Notes: a model not told the origin generated them from the sequence alone. A stretch of 59,945 nt of DNA from an uncultured Parolsenella sp. (GCA_934668375.1 CAKUNF010000010.1:1-59945), one strand, 5' to 3'. Shown: positions 41,899 to 50,684, numbered from the stretch's first letter. Numbers and translations are program-made.

Positions 41899-42390
41899 TT
41901 AGAGACCGGCTTTCGCGAGCACTGGTTCGAGCTCTGCAAACGGATCCTCCGGGACCTGGTGCATGTAGACGCGAATACCGCTGGCGTTGATCTCGCGGAG
42001 CTTGGCGGCATCCTCCTCGTCGAGCGTGATTGGCCCGAAGACGACCTTGCGACCAGGCGCGCTGCCAAGGCCGCCAATCTGGACCTCGGGCAGCGGAAAG
42101 CCGCCCTTCCACGCCGCGTAGAGTTGAGGCACGTTCTTGAATAGGACGAGAAGCTTGCCATCCCCAAGCCGGTTGTCCTGCCAGTCACGGATGGCGTCAG
42201 CCACGGAGAGCACGCGGACCTTGGCGCCCTTGGGGGCGCTCATCTCGTAGATGCTCGCCATGAACTCATCCTGGGAGAGCTCGTCATCGACGACGAGAAT
42301 CTCGTTGGAGCGCGTGGCGCCAAACCACTTCGTGACGATCTGGCCATGGATAAGCCTGAAGTCAACGCGAACGAGCTGAATGTCTGCCAT
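41899..42390 (-). CDS. PTS mannose-family IIB component
   Basis: EIIB (163 residues) carries the phosphate from EIIA to the incoming sugar. The phosphorylated histidine is H15 in RVDFRLIHGQI. The folds VVDDELSQDEFM and VFKNVPQLYAAWKGGFPLPEVQIGG (in part) are family-typical. ATG at 42390 is used since the upstream frame reaches into EIIA. It lies 13 bp after the EIIA stop. Confidence 0.93.
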   Translation of the reverse strand: MADIQLVRVDFRLIHGQIVTKWFGATRSNEILVVDDELSQDEFMASIYEMSAPKGAKVRVLSVADAIRDWQDNRLGDGKLLVLFKNVPQLYAAWKGGFPLPEVQIGGLGSAPGRKVVFGPITLDEEDAAKLREINASGIRVYMHQVPEDPFAELEPVLAKAGL

Positions 42391-42403
42391 GATTGTTCCT
42401 TCC

Positions 42404-42811
42404 CTAGCCCCGCCTGGAGGCAAGGCATGCTCTGACATCAACGAGGCTCTCCGCGCCGCAGCTCAGCGCAAGGTCGCGAAGCTCCCCAAGGCCCATCTGA
42501 TTCTTCATCGTGGCAACCTCGATGAGCATTGCGAGGTTGACACCGGCGACCACCTCGACGCCCTCACGACGCGCAAGCGATGCGCACATGTTCGAGGGAG
42601 TGCCGCCAAACAGGTCAACGAGCAGCAGCACGTCGTCCGTCTCGTGGGCGTCGACGAAGGCAGCGATCTCTGCGCGATACTCGAACGGATCCATGCCCGG
42701 CAGGAGCGGGAACGCCTCGATGCCCTCCGGCACGCCCGCAATCATGCCCATCGCCTCAACGAGCGCCTTCGAGAGGTTGCCGTGGGCGCACACGCCAATG
42801 CAGGTGGCCAT
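42404..42811 (-). CDS. PTS mannose-family IIA component
   Basis: EIIA (135 residues) receives phosphate from HPr. H10 in GVCAHGN is the phosphorylation site, and LLLVDLFGGTPSNM is the conserved strand-loop near the active site. It is a free-standing IIA, as in sorbose-, gluconate- or fructosamine-type systems, rather than an IIAB fusion. Its ATG overlaps the stop of the dehydrogenase (TAATG), showing coupled translation. Confidence 0.93.
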   Translation of the reverse strand: MATCIGVCAHGNLSKALVEAMGMIAGVPEGIEAFPLLPGMDPFEYRAEIAAFVDAHETDDVLLLVDLFGGTPSNMCASLARREGVEVVAGVNLAMLIEVATMKNQMGLGELRDLALSCGAESLVDVRACLASRRG

Positions 42812-43734
42812 TAGCGGCCTCCCGTCGTCTTGTTGCCGCTCGCGTCAACGAACTCGTGGCCGCCAAAGCCGTTGCGCAGCGCGCTTACGGCCTTCGCGGA
42901 AAAGGAGTCATCGATCTGGGTGGCGTTGCGTTCCATGAGCGAGAGGGCGATGACCGGAGCCGGAACCTCGAGATCGAGGGCAGCCTCGACGGTCCACTTG
43001 GCCTCGCCGCTCGCTGCGACAACGCCCTTGATGTCCGCAAGGTCTGGGTGCGCTGCGAGCTGGGACTCCATGAGCTCCATAAGCCAGCCGCGAATGACCG
43101 AGCCATGGTTCCAGTTGTGGGCGACGGCCTCGAGGTCATAGTCGAACTCGCTTGCGCGCATGATGGCGAGGCCCTCGCCAATCGCCTGCATCATGCCGTA
43201 CTCGACGCCGTTGTGAACCATCTTCATGAAGTGACCGCTGCCGGCACGGCCGGTGTAGAGAAGGCCGTCCTTAACAGTGATGTCTGCAAGCGCGGGCTCG
43301 AGCAGCTCGAAGGCAGACTTATCGCCGCCCACCATGATGCAGGCGCCATTGCGCGCGCCGCTCTTGCCGCCCGAGGTGCCCGCGTCCATGAAACGCACGC
43401 CTACCTCCTCGGCCGCGTTTGCGTGGCGGAGGCTGTCCTTGTACATAGAGTTGCCGGCGTCCACCAGCACATCGCCCGGCTCCAGCAGCTCGAGGGCCTC
43501 GGTGAGGCACGCCTCGGTCGCAGCACCGCTGGGGACCATGACCCACAGCACGCGCGGGGCACTAAGCGAGCCCACAAGCTCCGCCATGCTCGCCACCGCG
43601 GCGATGCCCTCCTGCCCCGCCTTCTCGCGTGCAACGTCGCTAGCGTCAAAACCAACGACCTCGTGACCGTGGTCCATGAGGTTAAGGGCGATGTTGGCGC
43701 CCATCTTCCCAAGACCAACCACTCCGATCTTCAT
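42811..43734 (-). CDS. gnd: 6-phosphogluconate dehydrogenase, short decarboxylating type
   Basis: This 307-residue enzyme of the GndA/YqeC type should oxidise and decarboxylate 6-phosphogluconate to ribulose-5-phosphate with NAD(P). The cofactor loop is GVVGLGKMGANIALNLMD. VDAGNSMYKDS, GTSGGKSGARNG and the catalytic lysine/asparagine block HFMKMVHNGVEYGMMQAIGEG are in family order. It lacks the long C-terminal domain of the dimeric enzyme, as is normal for this type. It is the first gene of the PTS operon and is co-translated with EIIA, which points to a phosphorylated sugar acid as the PTS product. A 370-bp regulatory gap separates it from the divergent RpiR gene. Confidence 0.93.
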   Translation of the reverse strand: MKIGVVGLGKMGANIALNLMDHGHEVVGFDASDVAREKAGQEGIAAVASMAELVGSLSAPRVLWVMVPSGAATEACLTEALELLEPGDVLVDAGNSMYKDSLRHANAAEEVGVRFMDAGTSGGKSGARNGACIMVGGDKSAFELLEPALADITVKDGLLYTGRAGSGHFMKMVHNGVEYGMMQAIGEGLAIMRASEFDYDLEAVAHNWNHGSVIRGWLMELMESQLAAHPDLADIKGVVAASGEAKWTVEAALDLEVPAPVIALSLMERNATQIDDSFSAKAVSALRNGFGGHEFVDASGNKTTGGR

Positions 43735-43807
43735 GCAAGCAACCTCTCAATCGTCAGCGGCACGTCATGTGCCGTCACCCGATATCACCCCGGGATTTAC
43801 CCGGAGC

Positions 43808-43886
43808 CGCTGGAGTGGAGGGGCGCCACGAGGCTTCCTGGGCATGGGAGGTGCCACTAACCTCGCGTTGCCCCTCAACTCCAGCG
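43808..43886. promoter_or_regulatory. Large hairpin in the leader of the PTS operon
   Basis: Arms 43808-43824 and 43870-43886 pair over 17 bp with one mismatch (CGCTGGAGTGGAGGGGC). The 45-base loop can form inner helices (ACGAGG/CCTCG; GGC...GCC). It lies about 74-152 bp upstream of the gnd start. A second hairpin (GGCACGTCATGTGCC, 43759-43773) lies between it and the start codon. It has no T-run on either side, so it is not a plain terminator. Possible roles are a structured 5' leader or an inserted repeat. Confidence 0.65.
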
Positions 43887-43912
43887 ATACGGCGCCGCGT
43901 GGGCTCCGCGTC

Positions 43913-44017
43913 ACCGAAATTCGCGGGTGAATTTCGGTTCGATTGCTAATTTAACCGAATTCTTTTCGATATAAGTGCTATGTCGAAAAAAATTTTTTGG
44001 TTCGACAAACGGTCGAA
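43913..44017. promoter_or_regulatory. Cluster of inverted repeats, candidate RpiR operators
   Basis: Three linked dyads lie in the divergent region. ACCGAAATTC-6-GAATTTCGGT is perfect (43913-43938). TTCGGTT-13-AACCGAA (43933-43959) shares a half-site with it. TGTCGAA-13-TTCGACA (43981-44007) is followed by TTCGAC-5-GTCGAA (44001-44017). The first two flank the likely leftward promoter; the last two lie 89-125 bp before the RpiR start. RpiR-family proteins bind such A/T-rich dyads. The AT-rich block contrasts with the genome. Confidence 0.6.
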
Positions 44018-44105
44018 ACATGCCTGTAAACGGTTTTCTTTGTCTGAATGGAAGAAACCTGCGTTAGGATGGTCAAAAGCACCAGCTAATTCGCTTGGAG
44101 ACTTT

Positions 44106-44963
44106 ATGGCATCCTCTTCCATCCAGCCAAAGATCAAGGCACTCTATCACGAGCTCAGCAAAAAAGAGACGCAGATTGCTGACTTCATGTTGAAAGACCC
44201 GAAAAAATTTTCTCGAATGACGATCAACGAGATTGGCGAGGAACTCAGCGTCGCACCCTCCACCGTCTTCCAGTTCACCAGGAAGCTCGGCTACAAGGGA
44301 TTCCGTGACTTCCGTAACGACCTTCTGGCCGAGGAGTTCGACCCGGCGATCTCTGTCCACGAGAACATCCAGCCCGGCGAGGATGAACTCTCTATCGCAA
44401 CCAAGGTGTTCTCCTCGTCCATCGACTCTTTGAGAGACACCGCCAAGCTCCTCACGCAGGACAGCCTCAAGAAGGCATCCGAGCTTCTACTCGATGCCAA
44501 GACGGTAACGTTCTTTGGCGTTGGCGGTTCGAACGTCGTTGCCTATGACGCCTACCATAAGTTTCTTCGCTCGCCGCTTCACGTACAGTACGCGATGGAC
44601 GTCCACGTACAGCGCATGCTCGCGGCGTGTCTCGATGAGAATGACTGCACCGTAATCACCACGCATACCGGCCTCACACACGAGACGCTCGACATCGCGC
44701 GCATCGCCCGCGAGGCAGGCGCCTCCGTCATCGCAATAACGAGTTACCCGTCTACCCAGCTCACGAACCTTGCCGACGTCGTGCTCGTCTCGACCGCCGA
44801 GGAGACCGAGTTCAGGCCCGAGTCTCTCTCGAGCCGAATCGCGCAGCTCGGCATCATCGACTCGCTGTTCACGATCGTGATGTTTAACAGCGGCGAGCGT
44901 TCGGTAGAACCACTACGCCGCATTCGCAAGGTCATCTCCCCCACCCGCGAGGGTACGAACTAG
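44106..44963 (+). CDS. RpiR/HexR-family transcriptional regulator
   Basis: This 285-residue regulator has an N-terminal RpiR helix-turn-helix (about 1-80, with SKKETQIADFMLKDPKKF and the recognition helix SVAPSTVFQFTRKLGYKGF). A C-terminal SIS sugar-phosphate domain (about 110-285) includes TVTFFGVGGSNVVAYDAYHK and VITTHTGLTHETLDIARIA. Such proteins sense a sugar phosphate; here 6-phosphogluconate is the natural guess. I use ATG at 44106 after TTGGAGACTT; the longer frame from 43980 crosses the operator repeats. Codon use is less GC-rich than its neighbours. It is divergent from the PTS operon it probably controls. Confidence 0.9.
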   Translation: MASSSIQPKIKALYHELSKKETQIADFMLKDPKKFSRMTINEIGEELSVAPSTVFQFTRKLGYKGFRDFRNDLLAEEFDPAISVHENIQPGEDELSIATKVFSSSIDSLRDTAKLLTQDSLKKASELLLDAKTVTFFGVGGSNVVAYDAYHKFLRSPLHVQYAMDVHVQRMLAACLDENDCTVITTHTGLTHETLDIARIAREAGASVIAITSYPSTQLTNLADVVLVSTAEETEFRPESLSSRIAQLGIIDSLFTIVMFNSGERSVEPLRRIRKVISPTREGTN

Positions 44964-45014
44964 CAAACGCTTCACGCCAGCTTTTGCGCGCCGCGCCTGT
45001 CGCTAGCGCTCACG

Positions 45015-45058
45015 GCCACGAATTGCGCGCCGCCGCTCGCCGCCGCGCAATTCGTGGC
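45015..45058. repeat. Hairpin after the RpiR gene, family A-like
   Basis: GCCACGAATTGCGCG (45015-45029) and CGCGCAATTCGTGGC (45044-45058) are perfect 15-bp arms around a 14-base loop. The word GGCCACGAATT-CGCG also occurs in the family A block at 48231. It could act as a terminator for the regulator gene, though no T-run follows. Confidence 0.75.
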
Positions 45059-45092
45059 GCTCGCCGCCCGCGGCGCGCCATTCGTAGCGATT

Positions 45093-45222
45093 CGCCATTG
45101 CTGTGGCTTTTATGCACGCTCAGCGGCCCTCCAGCGTGCAAAACCGCTACACCGATAGCGCCAGCGTGCTGAAACGCCGCACCGGTTGCTGCGTCGGCGT
45201 GCTGAAACGCCGCAGCGTCCGC
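45093..45222. repeat. Right 89-bp direct repeat and 30-bp tandem array (family B, copy 2)
   Basis: 45093-45181 repeats 37719-37807 (82 of 89). The 30-bp units here are 45130-45159, 45160-45189 and, after 3 extra bases, 45193-45222. The array is shorter than the left one (three units against five). The block lies between the RpiR gene and enolase. The rest of the gap to 45375 is AT-richer and holds the enolase promoter region, with TATATA at 45309-45314 as a possible -10. Confidence 0.9.
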
Positions 45223-45303
45223 GCCGTCTACCTCGGCAAATCATGAAATCGTCAACTTTGGCTAACTTTTTTCTCGTCTCAAGAGTAAATACCGGTTAAC
45301 TAG

Positions 45304-46665
<1,362 letters not shown>

Positions 46666-46701
46666 CACGCACGGCCGCCGCGGCATCCTGCGAGCCACGG
46701 C

Positions 46702-46782
46702 GGCCCCTTGGGAGCCGAGCCAAGACCAGGGGCGTTCATCCCCGCCCGAAAGACTCGGCCGCGGCCCGTCTCCCAAGGGGCC
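46702..46782. repeat. Long hairpin downstream of enolase
   Basis: GGCCCCTTGGGAG (46702-46714) and CTCCCAAGGGGCC (46770-46782) are perfect 13-bp arms. The 55-base loop holds two more pairings (CCGAG/CTCGG and GGGGCG/CCCCGCCC). It begins 37 bp after the enolase stop. No U tract follows, so factor-dependent termination or RNA stabilisation is possible. Confidence 0.7.
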
Positions 46783-46856
46783 ACAAGCCCCGCAGGCCTT
46801 GCTTTACCCGATGTTCGCGGGCCCTCTCCCCCGCGAACTAAAACCTCCGGGCGAAC

Positions 46857-46966
46857 GTGTCCCCGCACGTCGTCCACGAGGCCGCGTGTCCCCGCGCGCG
46901 AGCCCCGACCCGGAGCCGCGTGTCCCCGCACGCAGGTTCCCCGCGCCCACGTGTCCCCGCACGTGG
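46857..46966. repeat. Array of GTGTCCCCGC words
   Basis: Four copies of GTGTCCCCGC(A/G)CG start at 46857, 46886, 46920 and 46951, spaced 29, 34 and 31 bp, mostly preceded by CGC or CAC. The spacers differ. The 590-bp gap between enolase and the next gene holds this array, the hairpin at 46702 and a family A block. I see no convincing gene in it. Confidence 0.7.
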
Positions 46967-47018
46967 GCGCTTCTTGTTGCCGCCACGGCGCACCGCCACC
47001 GCCTGCGACCACACTGCC

Positions 47019-47078
47019 GTTCTCGGCCATGTTTTACGCGAGAAACACCGCCTCAGCACGTAATTCGTGGCCAATAGC
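47019..47078. repeat. Extragenic palindrome family A, copy 2
   Basis: GTTCTCGGCCATGTTTTACGCG (47019-47040) and, after 14 bases, AGCACGTAATTCGTGGCC (47055-47072), a divergent inverted partner. It lies 178 bp upstream of the nuclease-like gene, whose other side carries copy 3. Confidence 0.75.
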
Positions 47079-47255
47079 AAATCGTGCCGCCAACCGCTCG
47101 GGATGCGGCGCCGACCGTCTGCCGACGAGCGTCGATCACCTCGACGAACGCGTTCGGCCCGCTGCCAGCACTGTCAGGTTTGCGTTAGATTCCCGTCAGA
47201 TTCTTCTCGCGCGCGCCCTGCTAGGCTACGCAAAAAGCGACGGCACGGGAGGCGC

Positions 47256-48218
47256 ATGGCAACGCGCAGGGACAAAGAAATCGAGGGGCTCCTCGACGAA
47301 GCGCAGCAAGCCAGACGATGCGCCGTCGCAACGGACAGGCTGCTTCGCGAGGCGCTGGACCGGCGCGCGGGCACGTCTCTCGTGCGGCCCAGGCCGCGTC
47401 TGTACGCACGCCCCTCATACTGGGCATGCCTTCCGAGAAGAGCGCGCGAGGAGCACATACTTCGCGGGTTTGCGATGCTTCACCCGGATTGGGTGTTCTG
47501 CCATGCAAGCGCGGCTCTGCTGCATGGGCTGCCCATATCCTATCGACAGCTCGAGCGTGCCCATATCCTCGCCCCCGACGCGCACGCGAGCAACGCCAGC
47601 GCAATTCGCCGCCGAAACGCAGATGCGCTCTCGCGCGTCACGCGCGTCTCGGGCGTCCTCGTCACGTCACTCGAGGACACCATCGTCGACTGCCTGCTCT
47701 GTCTCAGCTTCAAGGAGGGCCTCGCAATCGCCGACGCGGCGCTCGCACGACTTCGCATCGACGTCGATGACCTCGAGAGGCTCATACGCGAGCGGGGGTA
47801 CCATCGCCCCGGCGTGCGGCAGGCGCTCAAGACCGCACGACACGCAGATGCGCTCAGCGAGAGCGGCGGCGAGTCCATGGCGCGCGCCGCCATGATCGAG
47901 CATGGCTTCCTGCTGCCCAGGCTGCAGGTTCCCATCGAGAACCCTGAACAACCCGGCAGCCCCTGGCGCTGCGACTTCTTCTGGGAATTCGCAGACGGCA
48001 CAACCGTCGCCGGCGAGCTCGACGGCGGCGAGAAGTACGTCAACCCGCTCATGACGCGCGGACGAGACGCGCTTCAGGTGATGCGTGACGAGCGAATTCG
48101 CGAGTCTCGCATGACGCTCGCCGTCGACCGCGTGATGCGCTTCACCTTCGCCGAGGTCATCGACGAGCGCCGCCTGATCGCGCTTCTCGAGCAATTCGGC
48201 ATCCCCCGCCTCGGTTAG
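47256..48218 (+). CDS. AbiEi-like / DUF559-type orphan protein with nuclease-fold C-terminus
   Basis: This 320-residue protein has an N-terminal part (about 1-170) that resembles AbiEi antitoxin/regulator domains, with CHASAALLHGLPI and TSLEDTIVDCLLCLSFKEGLAIADAAL. The C-terminal part (about 200-320) looks like a Vsr/DUF559 restriction-endonuclease fold: a glutamate in GGESMARAAM, then RCDFFWEF, GELDGGEKY (D-ExD-K spacing) and a VMRFTFAEVID strand-helix. The usual AbiEii nucleotidyltransferase partner is absent. ATG at 47256 follows GGGAGG. The gene is alone and bracketed by family A palindromes. Similar proteins form large paralogous groups in Coriobacteriia; the function is not established. 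Confidence 0.75.
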   Translation: MATRRDKEIEGLLDEAQQARRCAVATDRLLREALDRRAGTSLVRPRPRLYARPSYWACLPRRAREEHILRGFAMLHPDWVFCHASAALLHGLPISYRQLERAHILAPDAHASNASAIRRRNADALSRVTRVSGVLVTSLEDTIVDCLLCLSFKEGLAIADAALARLRIDVDDLERLIRERGYHRPGVRQALKTARHADALSESGGESMARAAMIEHGFLLPRLQVPIENPEQPGSPWRCDFFWEFADGTTVAGELDGGEKYVNPLMTRGRDALQVMRDERIRESRMTLAVDRVMRFTFAEVIDERRLIALLEQFGIPRLG

Positions 48219-48224
48219 CCGTGC

Positions 48225-48345
48225 GTTCTCGGCCACGAATTACGCGTCGCTTGCATTGACAGCCACGTTTTACGCGCCTGGCGCCCTTTCAACGCGTAAA
48301 ACGTGGCCGAGAACGGCCGCCACGCGTAAAACGTGGCGCGTAACG
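48225..48345. repeat. Extragenic palindrome family A, copy 3 (largest)
   Basis: Four words: GTTCTCGGCCACGAATTACGCG (48225-48246), GCCACGTTTTACGCG (48262-48276), CGCGTAAAACGTGGCCGAGAAC (48293-48314) and CGCGTAAAACGTGGCGCG (48323-48340). The second and third can form a long stem. It fills the convergent gap between the nuclease-like gene and the aquaglyceroporin gene, so it could end both transcripts. Confidence 0.85.
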
Positions 48346-48451
48346 ACCACGCCACACCACCCGCTGCACGCAGCGCCCACTCATCGCACACCAAAAAAGC
48401 GCCGCCACCCGCGAGGGGCAGCGGCGCCACGAAGCGTCACGCAAACGTGCG

Positions 48452-49198
48452 TTAGAACAGGCCAAGGAAGCCATGCACGAACAGGGCGGCCACGATGGCA
48501 CCCACGAACGGCGCGATGCCAGGCACGAGCAGGCCGTACTTCCAGTTGTTGTCGGCCTTGTTCTTGATGGGGAGCACCTGGTAGGCCAGGCGCGGGCCGA
48601 GGTCTCGGGCCTGGTTCATCGCGAAGCCCGTGATGCCACCCATGCCCATGCCCACGGCCCACACGATGAGGCCCACGCAGATGGCGAGCAGCAACACGTT
48701 CTCGCCGGCACGGCTTGCGGTGGCCAGAATCGCGGAGATGAACACGAATGTGCAGATGGCCTCGCAGAAGAAGTTGCGGACGTAGTTGCTGCCCTCCTTC
48801 GTGGGGTTCGTCGAGAAGATGTTGCGCTGGGCAATCGGGTCGACGACGCCCTCGGAGGCCCTGAACTCGTCGGCGTACATGAGCCACGCGATGCAGGCGC
48901 CCACGAAGCCGCCAAGCATGTCGGCGACCATGTAGGGGATGCAGCTGGCCCAGGGCACGAGGCCCACGATGCACTGCGCGAGCACCATGGCCGGGTTCAT
49001 GCACACGGCGCCGCCGAAGACGAACAGGCAGACCGAGATGCCGAACGACCACGTCGTGATGGCGAACATGTGGCCGGAGCCCTGGTACTTCGTGCCCTTG
49101 AGCACGGTGTCGCAGTGGACGCCCACGCCAAAGACGATCATGAGCGCCGTGCTGCCAAACTCAAGCAGCATGTGGTAGAGCAGGTCGTTGCTGATCAC
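48452..49198 (-). CDS. Aquaglyceroporin (MIP family), probable lactic acid/glycerol facilitator
   Basis: This 248-residue channel has six membrane helices and the two half-helix motifs of the MIP family: NPA in VCMNPAMVLAQ and NQA in GFAMNQARDLGPRLAYQ. The D-x-G-P-R after the second motif places it with glycerol-type channels. The NQA variant is found in some lactobacillar homologues. In Lactobacillus plantarum the lar operon encodes LarD, an aquaglyceroporin that carries lactic acid, so this gene beside larA is probably its counterpart. GTG at 49198 follows AAGGAG at 8 bases. It lies 117 bp downstream of larA in the same direction. Confidence 0.88.
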   Translation of the reverse strand: MISNDLLYHMLLEFGSTALMIVFGVGVHCDTVLKGTKYQGSGHMFAITTWSFGISVCLFVFGGAVCMNPAMVLAQCIVGLVPWASCIPYMVADMLGGFVGACIAWLMYADEFRASEGVVDPIAQRNIFSTNPTKEGSNYVRNFFCEAICTFVFISAILATASRAGENVLLLAICVGLIVWAVGMGMGGITGFAMNQARDLGPRLAYQVLPIKNKADNNWKYGLLVPGIAPFVGAIVAALFVHGFLGLF

Positions 49199-49315
49199 GT
49201 GCAAAACTCCTTCGTACGTACCTTCATTCCTATGTCGAGGACCGCACCCCAGCGACCCCATGACAAGCGTGTGTGAGCAACGCAGGCGAGGCGAACGCCC
49301 GCGAGCCGCCCCCAG

Positions 49316-50593
49316 CTAGTGCTGCGCCACGACCACGCCGAGGCCATCCGGGATAACGGCGACCTTCGCGTCGGCGCCCTTCATCTGGAAGGCCAGCTCG
49401 AGTGCCTCGTCCACGGTGCTGGCCGGCGTCATGTGCATGTCGCGAATCATCTGGTGGTCGCACAGGTCCGTGACGAAGATGACCGGGTGGTGGGCCAGGA
49501 TGCGCGCGAAGATCTGGCTCGTCCACTGGTCTGGCAGCGTCTCGTCCTTCGGGCGGTCGATGCAGGCGCGCTCGAACTCGGCCGGGTCGTTGTCGGCAAT
49601 GTTGTGGTACAGGCCCTCGCCACCGTGGCCGTCTGCGCAGCCCGCGACGTCGATGATCACACCGCCCTCAGGCAGCGTGGCCTCGGCGGCGCACATGCCC
49701 TTCACGGCCTGATAGATGTTCTGGTCAAGCGGGTAGCCACCGTTCGTGGTCACGGCGATGTCGCACGCAACGGGCTCGACGCCGGCGAGCTTCTTCACGA
49801 AGTCGCAGCCGGCCTCGTGGGCCTTGTGGATGTCGCCGGCAAACGACCCGATGACCTCGTGCTTGCCGTTGAGCACCACGTTGAGCACGAACGCGAGGTG
49901 TGCCATCTCGGCCGCGGCGAACATGTCCTCGCTGATGTGGTTGTGGCACAGGTTGCCCGCGCGGGAGTGCGAGTCATTCACGAACTGGCCGTTGTGGTTG
50001 TACGTGATCGTCTTGTAGCTGGCCACACCCGGCAGCACGGACTTGCGGCTGCCCGAGAAGCCCGCGAAGAAGTGCGGCTCGATGAAGCCCTCGGCGAGCA
50101 GCAGGTCGGCGTCAGCGGCGACCTTGTTGATGATGCACTCGCCGCCGGAGGGCAGCGTGCCAATCTTCTCCATCATGCTGTCGTCCTTGGCGACGTGCAT
50201 GACGATCTCCTCGTTGGCGACGATGTCCTCTCCGTACTTGTTCACAAGCTCCTCGTGCGTGGAGGGACGGTGCATGCCCGTGGCCACGAGAATGCGGACG
50301 CGGGCCTCGGGCGCGGCGGCGTGGATGCGGCGCAGCAGGATGGGCATCGTGACGCGAGACGGCACCGGACGCGTGTGGTCGGAGCTGATGATGACGATGT
50401 CCTTCTTGCCGGCACAGAGCTCCTCGAGCTTGGGCGAGCCATAAGGGTTGTCGAGGGAGTCCTCAACGAGCTGCTCCTGGCTCTCGCTCGGATTGAAGTC
50501 GTTCTGGTGGCCCTGCATGAGGCCAGCGAAGTTCTTGTCCTCGAGACGAATGGTCATCGTCTTGTGGTCATACGGTAGTTCGGTCTCGAACAC
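49316..50593 (-). CDS. larA: Nickel-dependent lactate racemase
   Basis: LarA (425 residues) interconverts D- and L-lactate with a nickel-pincer nucleotide cofactor bound to a lysine. The key residues align at the same numbers as the L. plantarum enzyme: DHTR at 72-75, H108 in ATGMHRP, H174 in IEPHFFAGFSGSRK, K184 (covalent cofactor link) and H200 in YNHNGQ. The enzyme is cytosolic. Cofactor synthesis needs LarB, LarC and LarE, which are not in this window. The channel gene follows. The 5' region (50594-50750) has an 8-bp inverted repeat GGGCGGTG/CACCGCCC at 50685-50709. Confidence 0.94.
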   Translation of the reverse strand: MFETELPYDHKTMTIRLEDKNFAGLMQGHQNDFNPSESQEQLVEDSLDNPYGSPKLEELCAGKKDIVIISSDHTRPVPSRVTMPILLRRIHAAAPEARVRILVATGMHRPSTHEELVNKYGEDIVANEEIVMHVAKDDSMMEKIGTLPSGGECIINKVAADADLLLAEGFIEPHFFAGFSGSRKSVLPGVASYKTITYNHNGQFVNDSHSRAGNLCHNHISEDMFAAAEMAHLAFVLNVVLNGKHEVIGSFAGDIHKAHEAGCDFVKKLAGVEPVACDIAVTTNGGYPLDQNIYQAVKGMCAAEATLPEGGVIIDVAGCADGHGGEGLYHNIADNDPAEFERACIDRPKDETLPDQWTSQIFARILAHHPVIFVTDLCDHQMIRDMHMTPASTVDEALELAFQMKGADAKVAVIPDGLGVVVAQH

Positions 50594-50684
50594 GGTTCGG
50601 ATCGCTTCCCTTGTCTTGCGGACGCCACCTTATGTAAGGCGTGCGTCCCAGGTGTAGATACCACGTTGCAACGAGGTGCCGCTT

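Noticed and set aside
43808..43886. Possible T-box riboswitch upstream of the PTS operon
   Set aside because: The conserved T-box AGGGTGGNACCGCG and a specifier loop are missing, there is no terminator, and the downstream genes are not amino-acid genes.
46708..47895. Rightward frame from the enolase 3' region into the nuclease-like gene, and a leftward frame at 46662-47030
   Set aside because: They consist of translated GTGTCCCCGC repeats and an off-frame of the real gene at 47256-48218.
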